From: CAYXVU01 sp964468725
GTDB lineage: Bacteria; Acidobacteriota; Blastocatellia; UBA7656
NCBI GenBank assembly: GCA_964468725.1
Contig: CAYXVU010000081.1
Coordinates: forward strand, 1 to 23,476
Length of the DNA stretch: 23,476 bases
Direction: 5' to 3'
Shown here piece after piece: positions 17,856 to 23,476 of this stretch (position 1 is its first letter; each line of letters starts with the position of its first letter). Under the pieces are notes generated by a model that saw only the letters and a list, made by a program, of their open reading frames with translations, searched no databases and was not told the DNA's origin. The position numbers and the translations under genes were made by a program.

Positions 17856-19100
17856 TTATCCGCGCTTGTGACCTTTGCGATCTATCCCATTGGGCGGCGA
17901 ATTGAAGAGGTCGTTGCGAATCAGTTCGGCGAGTCGCACATCGCCGCTAGTGACCACTTTGCGACTGGAGACGGTCGCCCGACCAAATACCGGAAGCGGT
18001 GCCAGTCGCCCGGCCTTGCGGGTTCGCAAAGCAATGCGGTAGCGCGTCTCTCGCGGATTGATTTCGTAAGCGGCGCGAAAATGCTCTTGCGCCAGCAGAT
18101 GATTCTCCTGCCCCAGATAGATCAGTCCCAAATGATAGAGTGCGGCATCAAATTTCGGGTCCATCTCAATGCAGCGGCGCAGATGGCGGACGGCGATATC
18201 GGTGCGTCCGTCTTCGAGATAGGCACGTCCGACGATGTAATACATCTCCGGCGTCGGTCGCAGGGTCAAGGCGCGTTTGAGATGGGTGATGGCTTCGGGC
18301 AGTTTTCCTTCACTAACAAAGATGCGCCCCAAGCCGTAATGCGCGGTGAAGGAGTTTTTCTTCAACTTGAGAGCGCGCTGTAAGTAGGACTTGGCAAGGT
18401 CGAGATTTCCATCGTCGCCGCAGATGACGCCAAGCATCAGCAAGGCCGAATAATTCGCCTCTTCTTTATCGACGACGCGTTGCAAATAGGATTGTGCAAG
18501 CAGCGGCTTGTTGATGCGAAAGAAGTGCTCGCCGATAAAGAAAGCCAGCGAGAGATTGGCCGGGTCGAGCAACAGGGCTTTTTCAAAATACCGTATGCCG
18601 CGTCGTTGATTGCCATCAAGCAGCAGATCGGCGCCCATCTCAATGAGCCGCGAAAAGAGATCAAGGTTTTCGCCTTTGAAATCATTCATCACGCTTTTGA
18701 GGCGAGCCGTGAGCAACTCCTGTTCATCCACCTCCTCATAATGCGCGGCAATACGATTGCGCCACAAACTCTCCAACTCTTCATCTTCAACGAAATCTTT
18801 TTCCGATAAGTGTTCGACCAAAGCGTCGAGGCGCGCATGATCGTATAGCCCGTTGGTGGCTTGACGATGAATCAAATTGAGTAGCGTCTCGATGCGCTCG
18901 TGAGCGCGCAATACGGAGGATTCGAGCTCGCTAATTCGCTCAAAGAGATGCTCTTCCAGAGAAGGCCGGACTAAACTTTCGACGCCGCCATAGGCAAGGG
19001 CCGACCGCGTCGGGGTAACAATCATCAAACGGGTTCCGCACTCAGAGCAGGATTCACGGTTATAGGAATTGGGATGAGTACAATTCTGGCAAAATATCAT
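17856..19100 (-). CDS. TPR-repeat protein with N-terminal zinc ribbon
   Basis: This encodes 414 residues. The N-terminus MIFCQNCTHPNSYNRESCSE holds Cys4, Cys7, Cys18 and Cys21 in a zinc-ribbon spacing. Residues about 45-100 are predicted coiled coil (LEEHLFERISELESS). From about 150 to 385 there are six or more TPR units of 34 residues, such as SYLQRALKLKKNSFTAHYGL and HLKRALTLRPTPEMYYIVG. There is no signal or membrane segment, so it should act in the cytoplasm as a protein-binding scaffold. No catalytic domain is present. The C-terminal 50 residues are basic. The start has a poor ribosome site. An inverted repeat lies 56-106 bases upstream. Confidence 0.88.
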   Translation of the reverse strand: MIFCQNCTHPNSYNRESCSECGTRLMIVTPTRSALAYGGVESLVRPSLEEHLFERISELESSVLRAHERIETLLNLIHRQATNGLYDHARLDALVEHLSEKDFVEDEELESLWRNRIAAHYEEVDEQELLTARLKSVMNDFKGENLDLFSRLIEMGADLLLDGNQRRGIRYFEKALLLDPANLSLAFFIGEHFFRINKPLLAQSYLQRVVDKEEANYSALLMLGVICGDDGNLDLAKSYLQRALKLKKNSFTAHYGLGRIFVSEGKLPEAITHLKRALTLRPTPEMYYIVGRAYLEDGRTDIAVRHLRRCIEMDPKFDAALYHLGLIYLGQENHLLAQEHFRAAYEINPRETRYRIALRTRKAGRLAPLPVFGRATVSSRKVVTSGDVRLAELIRNDLFNSPPNGIDRKGHKRG

Positions 19101-19155
19101 TTCGCTATATCAACCTTTTCACGTTCGGTTGCCGATGTGTACGGGCAACGGTGGC

Positions 19156-19206
19156 GTTGACAACCCGCCCTGCTGAATAACGAATGATGATGCGTGCGTT
19201 GTCAAC
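19156..19206. promoter_or_regulatory. 9-bp inverted repeat upstream of the TPR gene
   Basis: GTTGACAAC (19156-19164) and GTTGTCAAC (19198-19206) are perfect reverse complements with 33 bases between. Read on the minus strand, the distal arm contains TTGACA, a perfect -35 consensus, with only a weak -10 (GTTATT) 18 bases on. The pair could be operator sites combined with promoter elements. Confidence 0.4.
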
Positions 19207-19660
19207 TAACTTCTCTCACCTCCGCGCATTTCTCTACGCCCTGTCGCCAGTCTCATCCCATCCTACATGAGATAGGCTGTCCGAACAAATGAAATTTTAT
19301 GGCGCATCGCTGAGCGGCGATCTCTTCCCGCGCTTCGAATAACACCTGCGGGCTGCCTGTATGGATGCGGTGCGCAGGGAAAGCGGCTTTCAAAGACGAG
19401 AGCGGGAAACGGTTGCCACCGATTTTTTGCCGCCACAATTTAACAAAGTTGCATTCGATGGCGCGCCACCTGCGTTATTAGGTTTTGGTAAGGCCAATCA
19501 ATGGAAGACGAATTGACCGACGCAACGTTATGACCCGCAAGCCCGTCAGACTTGGGCGAGAAAAACGGCGGCTGAGTAAACTTTCCCGCGCCGAGCAACG
19601 TTTTCATCCGTGATTTGGCAAGCTGAGTTCAGAAAGTTGAGAGCATCAAATCGGTCAGGC

Positions 19661-19675
19661 ATCGGCATTGCCGAT
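19661..19675. promoter_or_regulatory. palindrome upstream of the secreted hypothetical gene
   Basis: ATCGGCATTGCCGAT has perfect 7-bp arms around one T, 58 bases before ATG 19734. It may be an operator or a leader hairpin. No T-tract follows. Confidence 0.4.
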
Positions 19676-19733
19676 TGTCGAGGCAGATGCGAGAAGGTTC
19701 GAGAGAGAAAATAAAATCGGGAGACGGAAGCTT

Positions 19734-20696
19734 ATGAGAAAAATAGCGAGTTACTTTTTAGCGGTTGCGCTGGTCGTTGGGCTAAGCCTTGGGTCGTCAT
19801 CGGCTCGCTCTATGTCTGCCAGCGACAGTCTGTTGCAATCCTTGCCGGATGGCGGGTTTGTCTTCATCGCCGATATAGATCGGGTTGTGAGGAGCAGTTT
19901 TTGGTCAACTCTGACCAGCGAGAATCGGATCAGAAAAGGTCTTGATGACCTGCAATATGATATCGCGAAGATCGGATTGCGGTTGGAGGATGTGCACGCC
20001 GTCGCCGCCGTCTTCTCAGCACTCGGCAAGGGTGATCCGGTGGTGGTGATTTCCGGCTCCTTCAGCCCGTCGGACATGCTGGCACGCCTGCGCGCTGATA
20101 CGGAGTTGCGATTGACTATGGAGAGATATAAAAACTTCGATGTCTACGAAGCCCGCAAACTCACCAAACCGGGTGCTGACCGAAACAATGAAAGCGTGTC
20201 GTTTGTCTTTTACGATGCCAATACGGCCTCGGTTGGCAGCGCGGGTGGCGTACGTGCTTCGATTGATGCCAGGCTGGGCGCCCGACCGAACATCACACAG
20301 AATGCGAAGCTTGGCTCCGTCATGGCGCAAAACTACGCAGCCCCTATCCGTTTTGCGATAGACATGAATAGGGCGTCCGGCAGCGCCCTGCGGACGGGGC
20401 AGATAGAGGCATTCGATTTTTCGGCAATCAAGTTGATTTTCGGCACCGTTGACTTCACCTCTTCAGTGGACATCCATGCGACTTTGCGTAGCGATGCTGC
20501 TGAAGCGGCACGCGCAATGGCCGATCAACTCAATGGGCTGTTAGGCATGGCGAGAGCTTTCATCGGGTCTAGTAGCGATCCGAAGAGGGCGCCGATTGCC
20601 GAACTGCTCAAGACGGTGAGTGTCTCCTATAGCGACACGGATGTAAAAATCATAGGCTCGGTCACCTCAGAGATGCTAACGCAGTTCCTGCGCTGA
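19734..20696 (+). CDS. secreted hypothetical protein
   Basis: This encodes 320 residues from ATG 19734, which follows a purine-rich ribosome region (GGGAGACGGAAG). The N-terminus MRKIASYFLAVALVVGLSLG is a signal peptide, probably cut near residue 25 (SSSARS). The mature part starts SDSLLQSLPDGGFVFIADID. This LPDG/ADID pattern, followed by repeated beta-alpha units (VVVISGSFSPSDMLARL, FDVYEARKL), recalls unnamed secreted proteins common in Acidobacteriota. No cysteines, catalytic motif or membrane segment are seen after the signal. Function unknown; periplasmic or outer-membrane associated by its signal. A hairpin terminator follows. Confidence 0.8.
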   Translation: MRKIASYFLAVALVVGLSLGSSSARSMSASDSLLQSLPDGGFVFIADIDRVVRSSFWSTLTSENRIRKGLDDLQYDIAKIGLRLEDVHAVAAVFSALGKGDPVVVISGSFSPSDMLARLRADTELRLTMERYKNFDVYEARKLTKPGADRNNESVSFVFYDANTASVGSAGGVRASIDARLGARPNITQNAKLGSVMAQNYAAPIRFAIDMNRASGSALRTGQIEAFDFSAIKLIFGTVDFTSSVDIHATLRSDAAEAARAMADQLNGLLGMARAFIGSSSDPKRAPIAELLKTVSVSYSDTDVKIIGSVTSEMLTQFLR

Positions 20697-20737
20697 GCGG
20701 CGGCGCTTGGTACTCGAGTGCGATCCCGACAACGATG

Positions 20738-20771
20738 AAGGCTTCTCGGTGAAACTTCACCGAGAAGCCTT
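20738..20771. terminator. perfect hairpin between convergent genes
   Basis: AAGGCTTCTCGGTGAA (20738-20753) and TTCACCGAGAAGCCTT (20756-20771) are perfect reverse complements separated by two bases. The inner pairs would open into a small loop. The plus-strand tail is only mildly T-rich (TCAGTTTT). It lies between the secreted gene and the convergent ImmA-like gene and may serve both. Confidence 0.8.
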
Positions 20772-20807
20772 TCAGTTTTGGAGAAGGATGATAGCGAGAA
20801 AGGTTGC

Positions 20808-21440
20808 TTATCCGGCCTGTTTGCCCTGTTGTTTATAGTCAGCCCATAAGCCGCAAACTTTAATTCGGTATTCGACCAGTTCGCGGCTGACGACGAATTT
20901 ACGGGCAACCATATCGGAACGCAATCCGGCCAACACGGCCTGTTTGAGACTGAAGAAGGGAATTAAGGCAGCGGCTCCGACCGAATAGGCCACCTCTTCC
21001 TGATTCTCATTGAAGTTGCGAAAATGCAGGGCGATGCCGGTCTCTTCGGTCATGGTCAGTCGGGTCGGAGAGTGGCCGAGAACGACGTGACAGACCTCTT
21101 CCATCAAGGTTGCCGCTTGACGTTCTTTTGTATGATTGGGATTGAGAAATACCAGACGAGAGCCGTCCGGCAGTGGCCGCGTTGCGCCGCCCGACCAGTT
21201 CTTGCCGATATCGCCAAGCAAGAGTTTGCGCGTTTCCTCCGATAGCCCTTGAACTTCTCGTAAGTTGGTGACGCGAAGCTTGACATAAGGCGCAAGCTTC
21301 CACGGATTGAGCGGCTGGTCGAGAGCGACACCGGCAAATTCTCGAATCTTGAGAGCGATGCGTTCGTGGACTCGCCGCTTGGCTGACGGAGGCAGCAACG
21401 CTTCGATTGAAAGGTGTTGCTCCCTGTGGTCTTCGCTCAT
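20808..21440 (-). CDS. ImmA/IrrE-family (M78-like) protein with variant EExxH zinc motif
   Basis: This encodes 210 residues; the ATG at 21438-21440 shares one base with the XRE stop (TAATG). The family zinc motif region reads TLMEEVCHVVLGH (111-123). The usual HExxH has Glu114 instead of the first His, followed by Glu115 and His118. The downstream third-ligand helix is present as EEVAYSVGAAALIP (148-161). The C-terminal segment VSRELVEYRIKVCG (184-197) matches the ImmA-type small helix-turn. From memory, an EExxH form recurs in a subgroup of this family, so it may not be decay. ImmA/IrrE proteins cleave partner XRE repressors (ImmA with ImmR; IrrE/PprI with DdrO). This one likely acts on the adjacent XRE protein, but its protease activity is doubtful. 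Confidence 0.88.
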   Translation of the reverse strand: MSEDHREQHLSIEALLPPSAKRRVHERIALKIREFAGVALDQPLNPWKLAPYVKLRVTNLREVQGLSEETRKLLLGDIGKNWSGGATRPLPDGSRLVFLNPNHTKERQAATLMEEVCHVVLGHSPTRLTMTEETGIALHFRNFNENQEEVAYSVGAAALIPFFSLKQAVLAGLRSDMVARKFVVSRELVEYRIKVCGLWADYKQQGKQAG

Positions 21441-21871
21441 TATTGATCCACTTCTTCAGCACCCTTGTTTTGGATTGCAAATTGCGAATAGGCAACCCGA
21501 AAGAGTTCCGCCAGCGCTTTGGCCATCTCCGGCTTCAAATTGCGGTCGGCGCGCAAATGCGCTTCTACAATGTTGGGCGTCGGTTCGGTCGGAAAGTAGA
21601 TGACCGGCTCCGCCACTTCTTCCGGCGATCTTCCTACAACTGATTCCATCAGTGACCCTCTCATCAGCCTCTCCAGCGGAATCCCCAGCCAAGCCGCTAG
21701 TCTGGCTAGCGTTGCGCTGTCAGGTGTGCCAATGCCGTTTTCAATGCGTGAAAGCGTTGACGCGCTCACGTTGATTTTTTGCGCAACATCGCGCAGAGAA
21801 AGCTTTTCATCCTCGCGCTTGCGCTTTACATACTCTCCCAATTCAACAATATCTAACGTGGCTTCTCCCAT
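21440..21871 (-). CDS. XRE-family transcription repressor
   Basis: This encodes 143 residues from the ATG at 21869-21871, which follows a strong ribosome site (AAAGGAGGT). Upstream in-frame starts would extend through the promoter and are rejected. The helix-turn-helix spans about 13-67 (LSLRDVAQKINVSASTLSRI and ENGIGTPDSATLARLAAWLG). Residues 80-143 form a tail with a polar, Pro-rich linker (YFPTEPTPN, 92-100) and a final helical part (MAKALAELFRVAYSQFA), reminiscent in layout of DdrO/ImmR-type repressors that are cut between domains. Its stop overlaps the ImmA-like start. It is divergent from the SWIM-Rad52 operon and probably represses both directions through the repeated GTGTTGC sites; this is inference. 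Confidence 0.92.
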   Translation of the reverse strand: MGEATLDIVELGEYVKRKREDEKLSLRDVAQKINVSASTLSRIENGIGTPDSATLARLAAWLGIPLERLMRGSLMESVVGRSPEEVAEPVIYFPTEPTPNIVEAHLRADRNLKPEMAKALAELFRVAYSQFAIQNKGAEEVDQ

Positions 21872-21902
21872 GATTGTGAAGACCTCCTTTGTTCCCAGTT
21901 TT

Positions 21903-21931
21903 GTATAACACAATGTCCGTGTTGCGTGCAA
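21903..21931 (-). promoter_or_regulatory. predicted promoter of the XRE/ImmA-like operon
   Basis: On the minus strand, TTGCAC (21926-21931) and TTATAC (21903-21908) are spaced 17 bases apart, close to the sigma-70 consensus. The start would fall about 25 bases before the XRE ATG. The -35 lies inside the inverted repeat 21919-21934, which suggests autoregulation. Confidence 0.55.
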
Positions 21932-21934
21932 CAC
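21919..21934. promoter_or_regulatory. inverted-repeat operator candidate, main site
   Basis: GTGTTGC (21919-21925) and GCAACAC (21928-21934) are perfect 7-bp arms around GT. The site covers the -35 of the XRE promoter. The same half-site recurs at 21949-21955 and, with one change, at 21974-21980. Confidence 0.6.
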
Positions 21935-21946
21935 TTTATTTTATAC

Positions 21947-21980
21947 TTGCAACACGACGCGGACGGTGATACGATGTTGC
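21947..21980 (+). promoter_or_regulatory. predicted promoter of the small-ORF/SWIM-Rad52 operon with two half-sites
   Basis: TTGCAA (21947-21952) and TACGAT (21970-21975) are 17 bases apart, each four of six to the sigma-70 consensus. GCAACAC (21949-21955) overlaps the -35, and ATGTTGC (21974-21980) overlaps the -10 end. A repressor bound at these half-sites would block this promoter. Confidence 0.45.
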
Positions 21981-22027
21981 ACGTATGAAACAGAAGGCTG
22001 ACATTGATCGGAGATGAGGGTAATGAA

Positions 22028-22252
22028 ATGGTTGAGAGAGCAGGCACTTTCAGCAATGAGCGGTTCGAGGCAAACGAGTTTGACATTTGGGCGGGCTATG
22101 AATTCTGGTCGCAGCAAGTAGAGGCAGAGTTCGAGTTGTCGCCCTGTATTACAAATGAAACGCGTACAGGGACAGACGGTCATGCCCTAAGCGGCGAATC
22201 TGGGCATCCAAATTATCAGTGGGAGGCGACAAGCAATGACCTGCCATTCTGA
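22028..22252 (+). CDS. 74-residue hypothetical protein, first gene of the SWIM-Rad52 operon
   Basis: This encodes 74 residues from ATG 22028; GAGGG (22016-22020) lies 7 bases upstream. The peptide starts MVERAGTFSNERFEANEFDI and is acidic and aromatic (FDIWAGYEFWSQQVEAEFEL), with a polar, Gly/Ser-rich second half. It has one cysteine and no signal or membrane segment. No family is recognised. It overlaps the next gene by 17 bases. Small size, acidity and position directly after the regulated promoter would suit a modulator or DNA-mimic type protein, but this is a guess. Coding status rests on the ribosome site and overlap chain. Confidence 0.6.
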   Translation: MVERAGTFSNERFEANEFDIWAGYEFWSQQVEAEFELSPCITNETRTGTDGHALSGESGHPNYQWEATSNDLPF

Positions 22253-22451
22253 AGATATTTGGAACAGCTTTGACGCCTTGGGGCGACGGATTCAGCAACT
22301 GAGCCACATCATCAGGCAGATGGAGGCCCGCATCGAAGCATTAGAGCAGGGGCAGTGTGATCGGTTAGATGATCTGCCGGTTGAAGCGGCTCCATCAGCC
22401 CAACTGGTTTGCCGTTTGCAAGAGAGGTTGTCAAGGAGGGTGTTGTCATGA
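22236..22451 (+). CDS. 71-residue hypothetical coiled-coil protein
   Basis: This encodes 71 residues. The ribosome site GGGAGG (22223-22228) precedes ATG 22236 by 7 bases. The middle (IQQLSHIIRQMEARIEALEQ) has clear heptad spacing and should form a short coiled coil, probably a dimer. The ends are polar, with Cys3, Cys41 and Cys59. It overlaps the upstream gene by 17 bases and the SWIM-Rad52 gene by four (ATGA), so translation is coupled throughout. No family is recognised. It could be a partner subunit of the Rad52-like protein. Confidence 0.65.
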   Translation: MTCHSEDIWNSFDALGRRIQQLSHIIRQMEARIEALEQGQCDRLDDLPVEAAPSAQLVCRLQERLSRRVLS

Positions 22452-23449
22452 GTGCAGCTATTGATTATCGAAAATTGATTGTTCGCCGCGCCCAAGAGAT
22501 TGCCGCGCGCGGCGGTGTGGAACGCGACTACGACGGGTTTGCGGTTACGACCCTTGATGGGAAACCAGAGACCTTTCGTGTCCGACGTGATGCAGAAGAG
22601 GGGCATGTACTCTGTAATTGTGCAGATTTTGCGGCGCGCAGCCCGCAAGAGCCAGGCTTTCGTTGCGAACATATCTTAGCGGTTAAGTTTCACCTTGAGC
22701 CGCCCACCCAAGCCGTTTCGGCAATCAGTACAGACGGCACTGGTCACAGTCATCGACTAGGGGCGGCAAGCCGTGAAGAGGTTGATCGAAAGGAGAAGCG
22801 AATGATTTCCCTAGCGTTTTCCGATGTTCTGAAAGAGTTGTCGCAAGCGGTGTCACCCGAACTGGTCAAACATCGCGTCGGCTGGGTGGATGGCAGAGGC
22901 CGCGAGCACGAAGTAGACTACGTCGAATGGCACACGGTTGCTGATCTGCTCGACCGCATCTGTCCCGACTGGTCGCATCAGGTCAACGAAGTGCGGCAGA
23001 TCGGCGATTTCGTTGCCGTCACCGCTTCGATCACTATTCAAGGCGTAACCCGACAAGGTGTGGGAACCGGTTCGGCCTATGACGAAAAGGGCATTAAAAA
23101 AGCTGAACACGACGCGCTCAAACGGGCGGCAGTCAAATTCGGCGTGGCCCGCGAACTTTATCGAAAAGAGGAAGAGATGAATCCGTCGAATCACAACTTT
23201 GCACCGCGTAATGACAATAAGAGCTTTCCCAGCGAACCCGTCGCCAAAACGATGGCCGATTTGGTGACCCCAAAACAACTGGTCGCCATCCGCGCCATCG
23301 CCAACGCACAAAAGGTCAACGCCGAAGAAGAGTGCATCAAAGTGCTCGGCTGCAAGCCGGAAGAGTTGTCGCGCCGTGCAGCTAGCGCCTTCATCGAACA
23401 TCTGAAATCCTTTGCCGTTGAGCCGCCAGCCGTGCGTCAGGTGGTCTAG
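22448..23449 (+). CDS. SWIM zinc finger / Rad52-family annealing protein fusion
   Basis: This encodes 333 residues from ATG 22448, with AAGGAGG (22433-22439) 8 bases upstream. Residues 50-82 are a SWIM-type zinc finger: Cys56, Cys58, Cys73 and His75 (VLCNCADF and FRCEHILAVKFHL). After a polar linker, residues 125-240 match the Rad52/Rad22 core, with VDYVEWHTVADLLDRICPDW (157-176) and the hallmark DEKGIKKAEHDALKRAAVKF (212-231). A further linker leads to a small helical domain (273-322, VTPKQLVAIRAIANAQ then LSRRAASAFIEHLK) also seen at the end of phage and plasmid Rad52/Sak-type proteins. It should bind single-stranded DNA and anneal complementary strands. An in-frame ATG at 22802 with its own ribosome site may give a second, SWIM-less product. 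Confidence 0.9.
   Translation: MSAAIDYRKLIVRRAQEIAARGGVERDYDGFAVTTLDGKPETFRVRRDAEEGHVLCNCADFAARSPQEPGFRCEHILAVKFHLEPPTQAVSAISTDGTGHSHRLGAASREEVDRKEKRMISLAFSDVLKELSQAVSPELVKHRVGWVDGRGREHEVDYVEWHTVADLLDRICPDWSHQVNEVRQIGDFVAVTASITIQGVTRQGVGTGSAYDEKGIKKAEHDALKRAAVKFGVARELYRKEEEMNPSNHNFAPRNDNKSFPSEPVAKTMADLVTPKQLVAIRAIANAQKVNAEEECIKVLGCKPEELSRRAASAFIEHLKSFAVEPPAVRQVV
22789..22804 (+). promoter_or_regulatory. internal ribosome site and in-frame start inside the SWIM-Rad52 gene
   Basis: AAAGGAG (22789-22795) is followed after 6 bases by ATG 22802 (Met119), in frame with the long product. Starting here gives MISLAFSDVLKELSQAVSPE and a protein of 215 residues containing only the Rad52 core and C-terminal helical domain. 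Confidence 0.5.
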
Positions 23450-23467
23450 CAAAACCGAACGTTTTGC
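23449..23467. other. hairpin at the end of the SWIM-Rad52 gene
   Basis: GCAAAAC (23449-23455) and GTTTTGC (23461-23467) pair perfectly around CGAAC, starting at the last base of the stop codon. No T-tract follows. The window's last bases (GGGAAGGA, 23469-23476) look like a ribosome site, so another gene probably follows directly. Confidence 0.5.
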
Positions 23468-23476
23468 CGGGAAGGA

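Larger units (their letters stand above)
19101..19733. other. 633-base gene-poor region with two inverted repeats
   Basis: No convincing gene is found. A 51-codon frame (19361-19516, plus) and a 61-codon frame (19253-19438, minus) lie here, both without a ribosome site or recognisable family. The region must hold promoters for the minus-strand TPR gene and the plus-strand secreted gene. GTTGACAAC (19156-19164) pairs with GTTGTCAAC (19198-19206). A second palindrome sits at 19661-19675. Confidence 0.5.

Noticed and set aside
19253..19516. Overlapping frames of 61 (minus) and 51 (plus) codons in the gene-poor gap
   Set aside because: Neither has a ribosome site, a plausible domain or an operon context.
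20808..21871. XRE/ImmA-like pair as a toxin-antitoxin system
   Set aside because: Layout and domains fit a repressor with an ImmA/IrrE partner better. No RES, HipA, RelE or other toxin domain is seen, although related COG2856 pairs have sometimes been labelled so.
22853..23452. 199-codon open frame on the minus strand
   Set aside because: It is antisense to the Rad52 core, which has clear family motifs on the plus strand.

Overview
The window looks like a chromosomal segment of an Acidobacteriota bacterium, probably Blastocatellia-like. That assignment is an inference from gene style: two serine/threonine kinases of the kind abundant in that phylum, one fused to a TolB/FlgO-like plus TPR output and one to a polytopic membrane domain; a secreted matrixin with putative-Ig repeats; and several lineage-style hypothetical proteins. 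No rRNA, tRNA, transposase, integrase or CRISPR array was seen.

Layout. Positions 1-440 hold the end of an unknown gene and a small hypothetical gene. Positions 495-2651 hold a possible 39-residue leader ORF and a membrane kinase with a long activation-loop insert. A coiled-coil protein with 11-residue repeats (minus strand, 2751-3260) lies back to back with a kinase-TPR gene (3562-6099), which is translationally coupled to a secreted HEAT-repeat/TonB-C protein (6096-7151). Positions 7287-9300 carry a nitrilase-family amidohydrolase and an F420-type luciferase-like oxidoreductase, a pair that suggests reductive pyrimidine (uracil-type) catabolism. Small unknowns and a secreted esterase D-like hydrolase follow (9317-11118).

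Positions 11220-13704 are on the minus strand: a 56-residue membrane protein with a strong ribosome site, a DUF2231 membrane protein, a Crp/Fnr regulator and a SAM methyltransferase. The large matrixin gene (13956-16865), an FmdB-type zinc ribbon gene and an 86-residue unknown are followed by a strong hairpin shared with a convergent zinc-ribbon/TPR gene (17856-19100). A 633-base gene-poor gap then precedes a secreted unknown (19734-20696).

The most interesting part is the right end (20808-23476). An XRE repressor and an ImmA/IrrE-family protein overlap as TAATG on the minus strand. They are divergent from an overlapping plus-strand operon of two small unknown genes and a gene fusing a SWIM zinc finger, a Rad52-family annealing domain and a C-terminal helical domain. 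The 156-base divergent promoter region carries four copies of a GTGTTGC-like half-site placed over both predicted promoters. By analogy with Deinococcus IrrE(PprI)/DdrO control of DdrA, a Rad52-family protein, this could be a compact protease-relieved repressor circuit controlling a DNA-annealing protein. The alternative is the immunity end of a prophage or integrative element that continues beyond the window. The ImmA-like protein lacks the usual first zinc histidine, and the Rad52 gene contains a well-placed internal start that could give a SWIM-less form.
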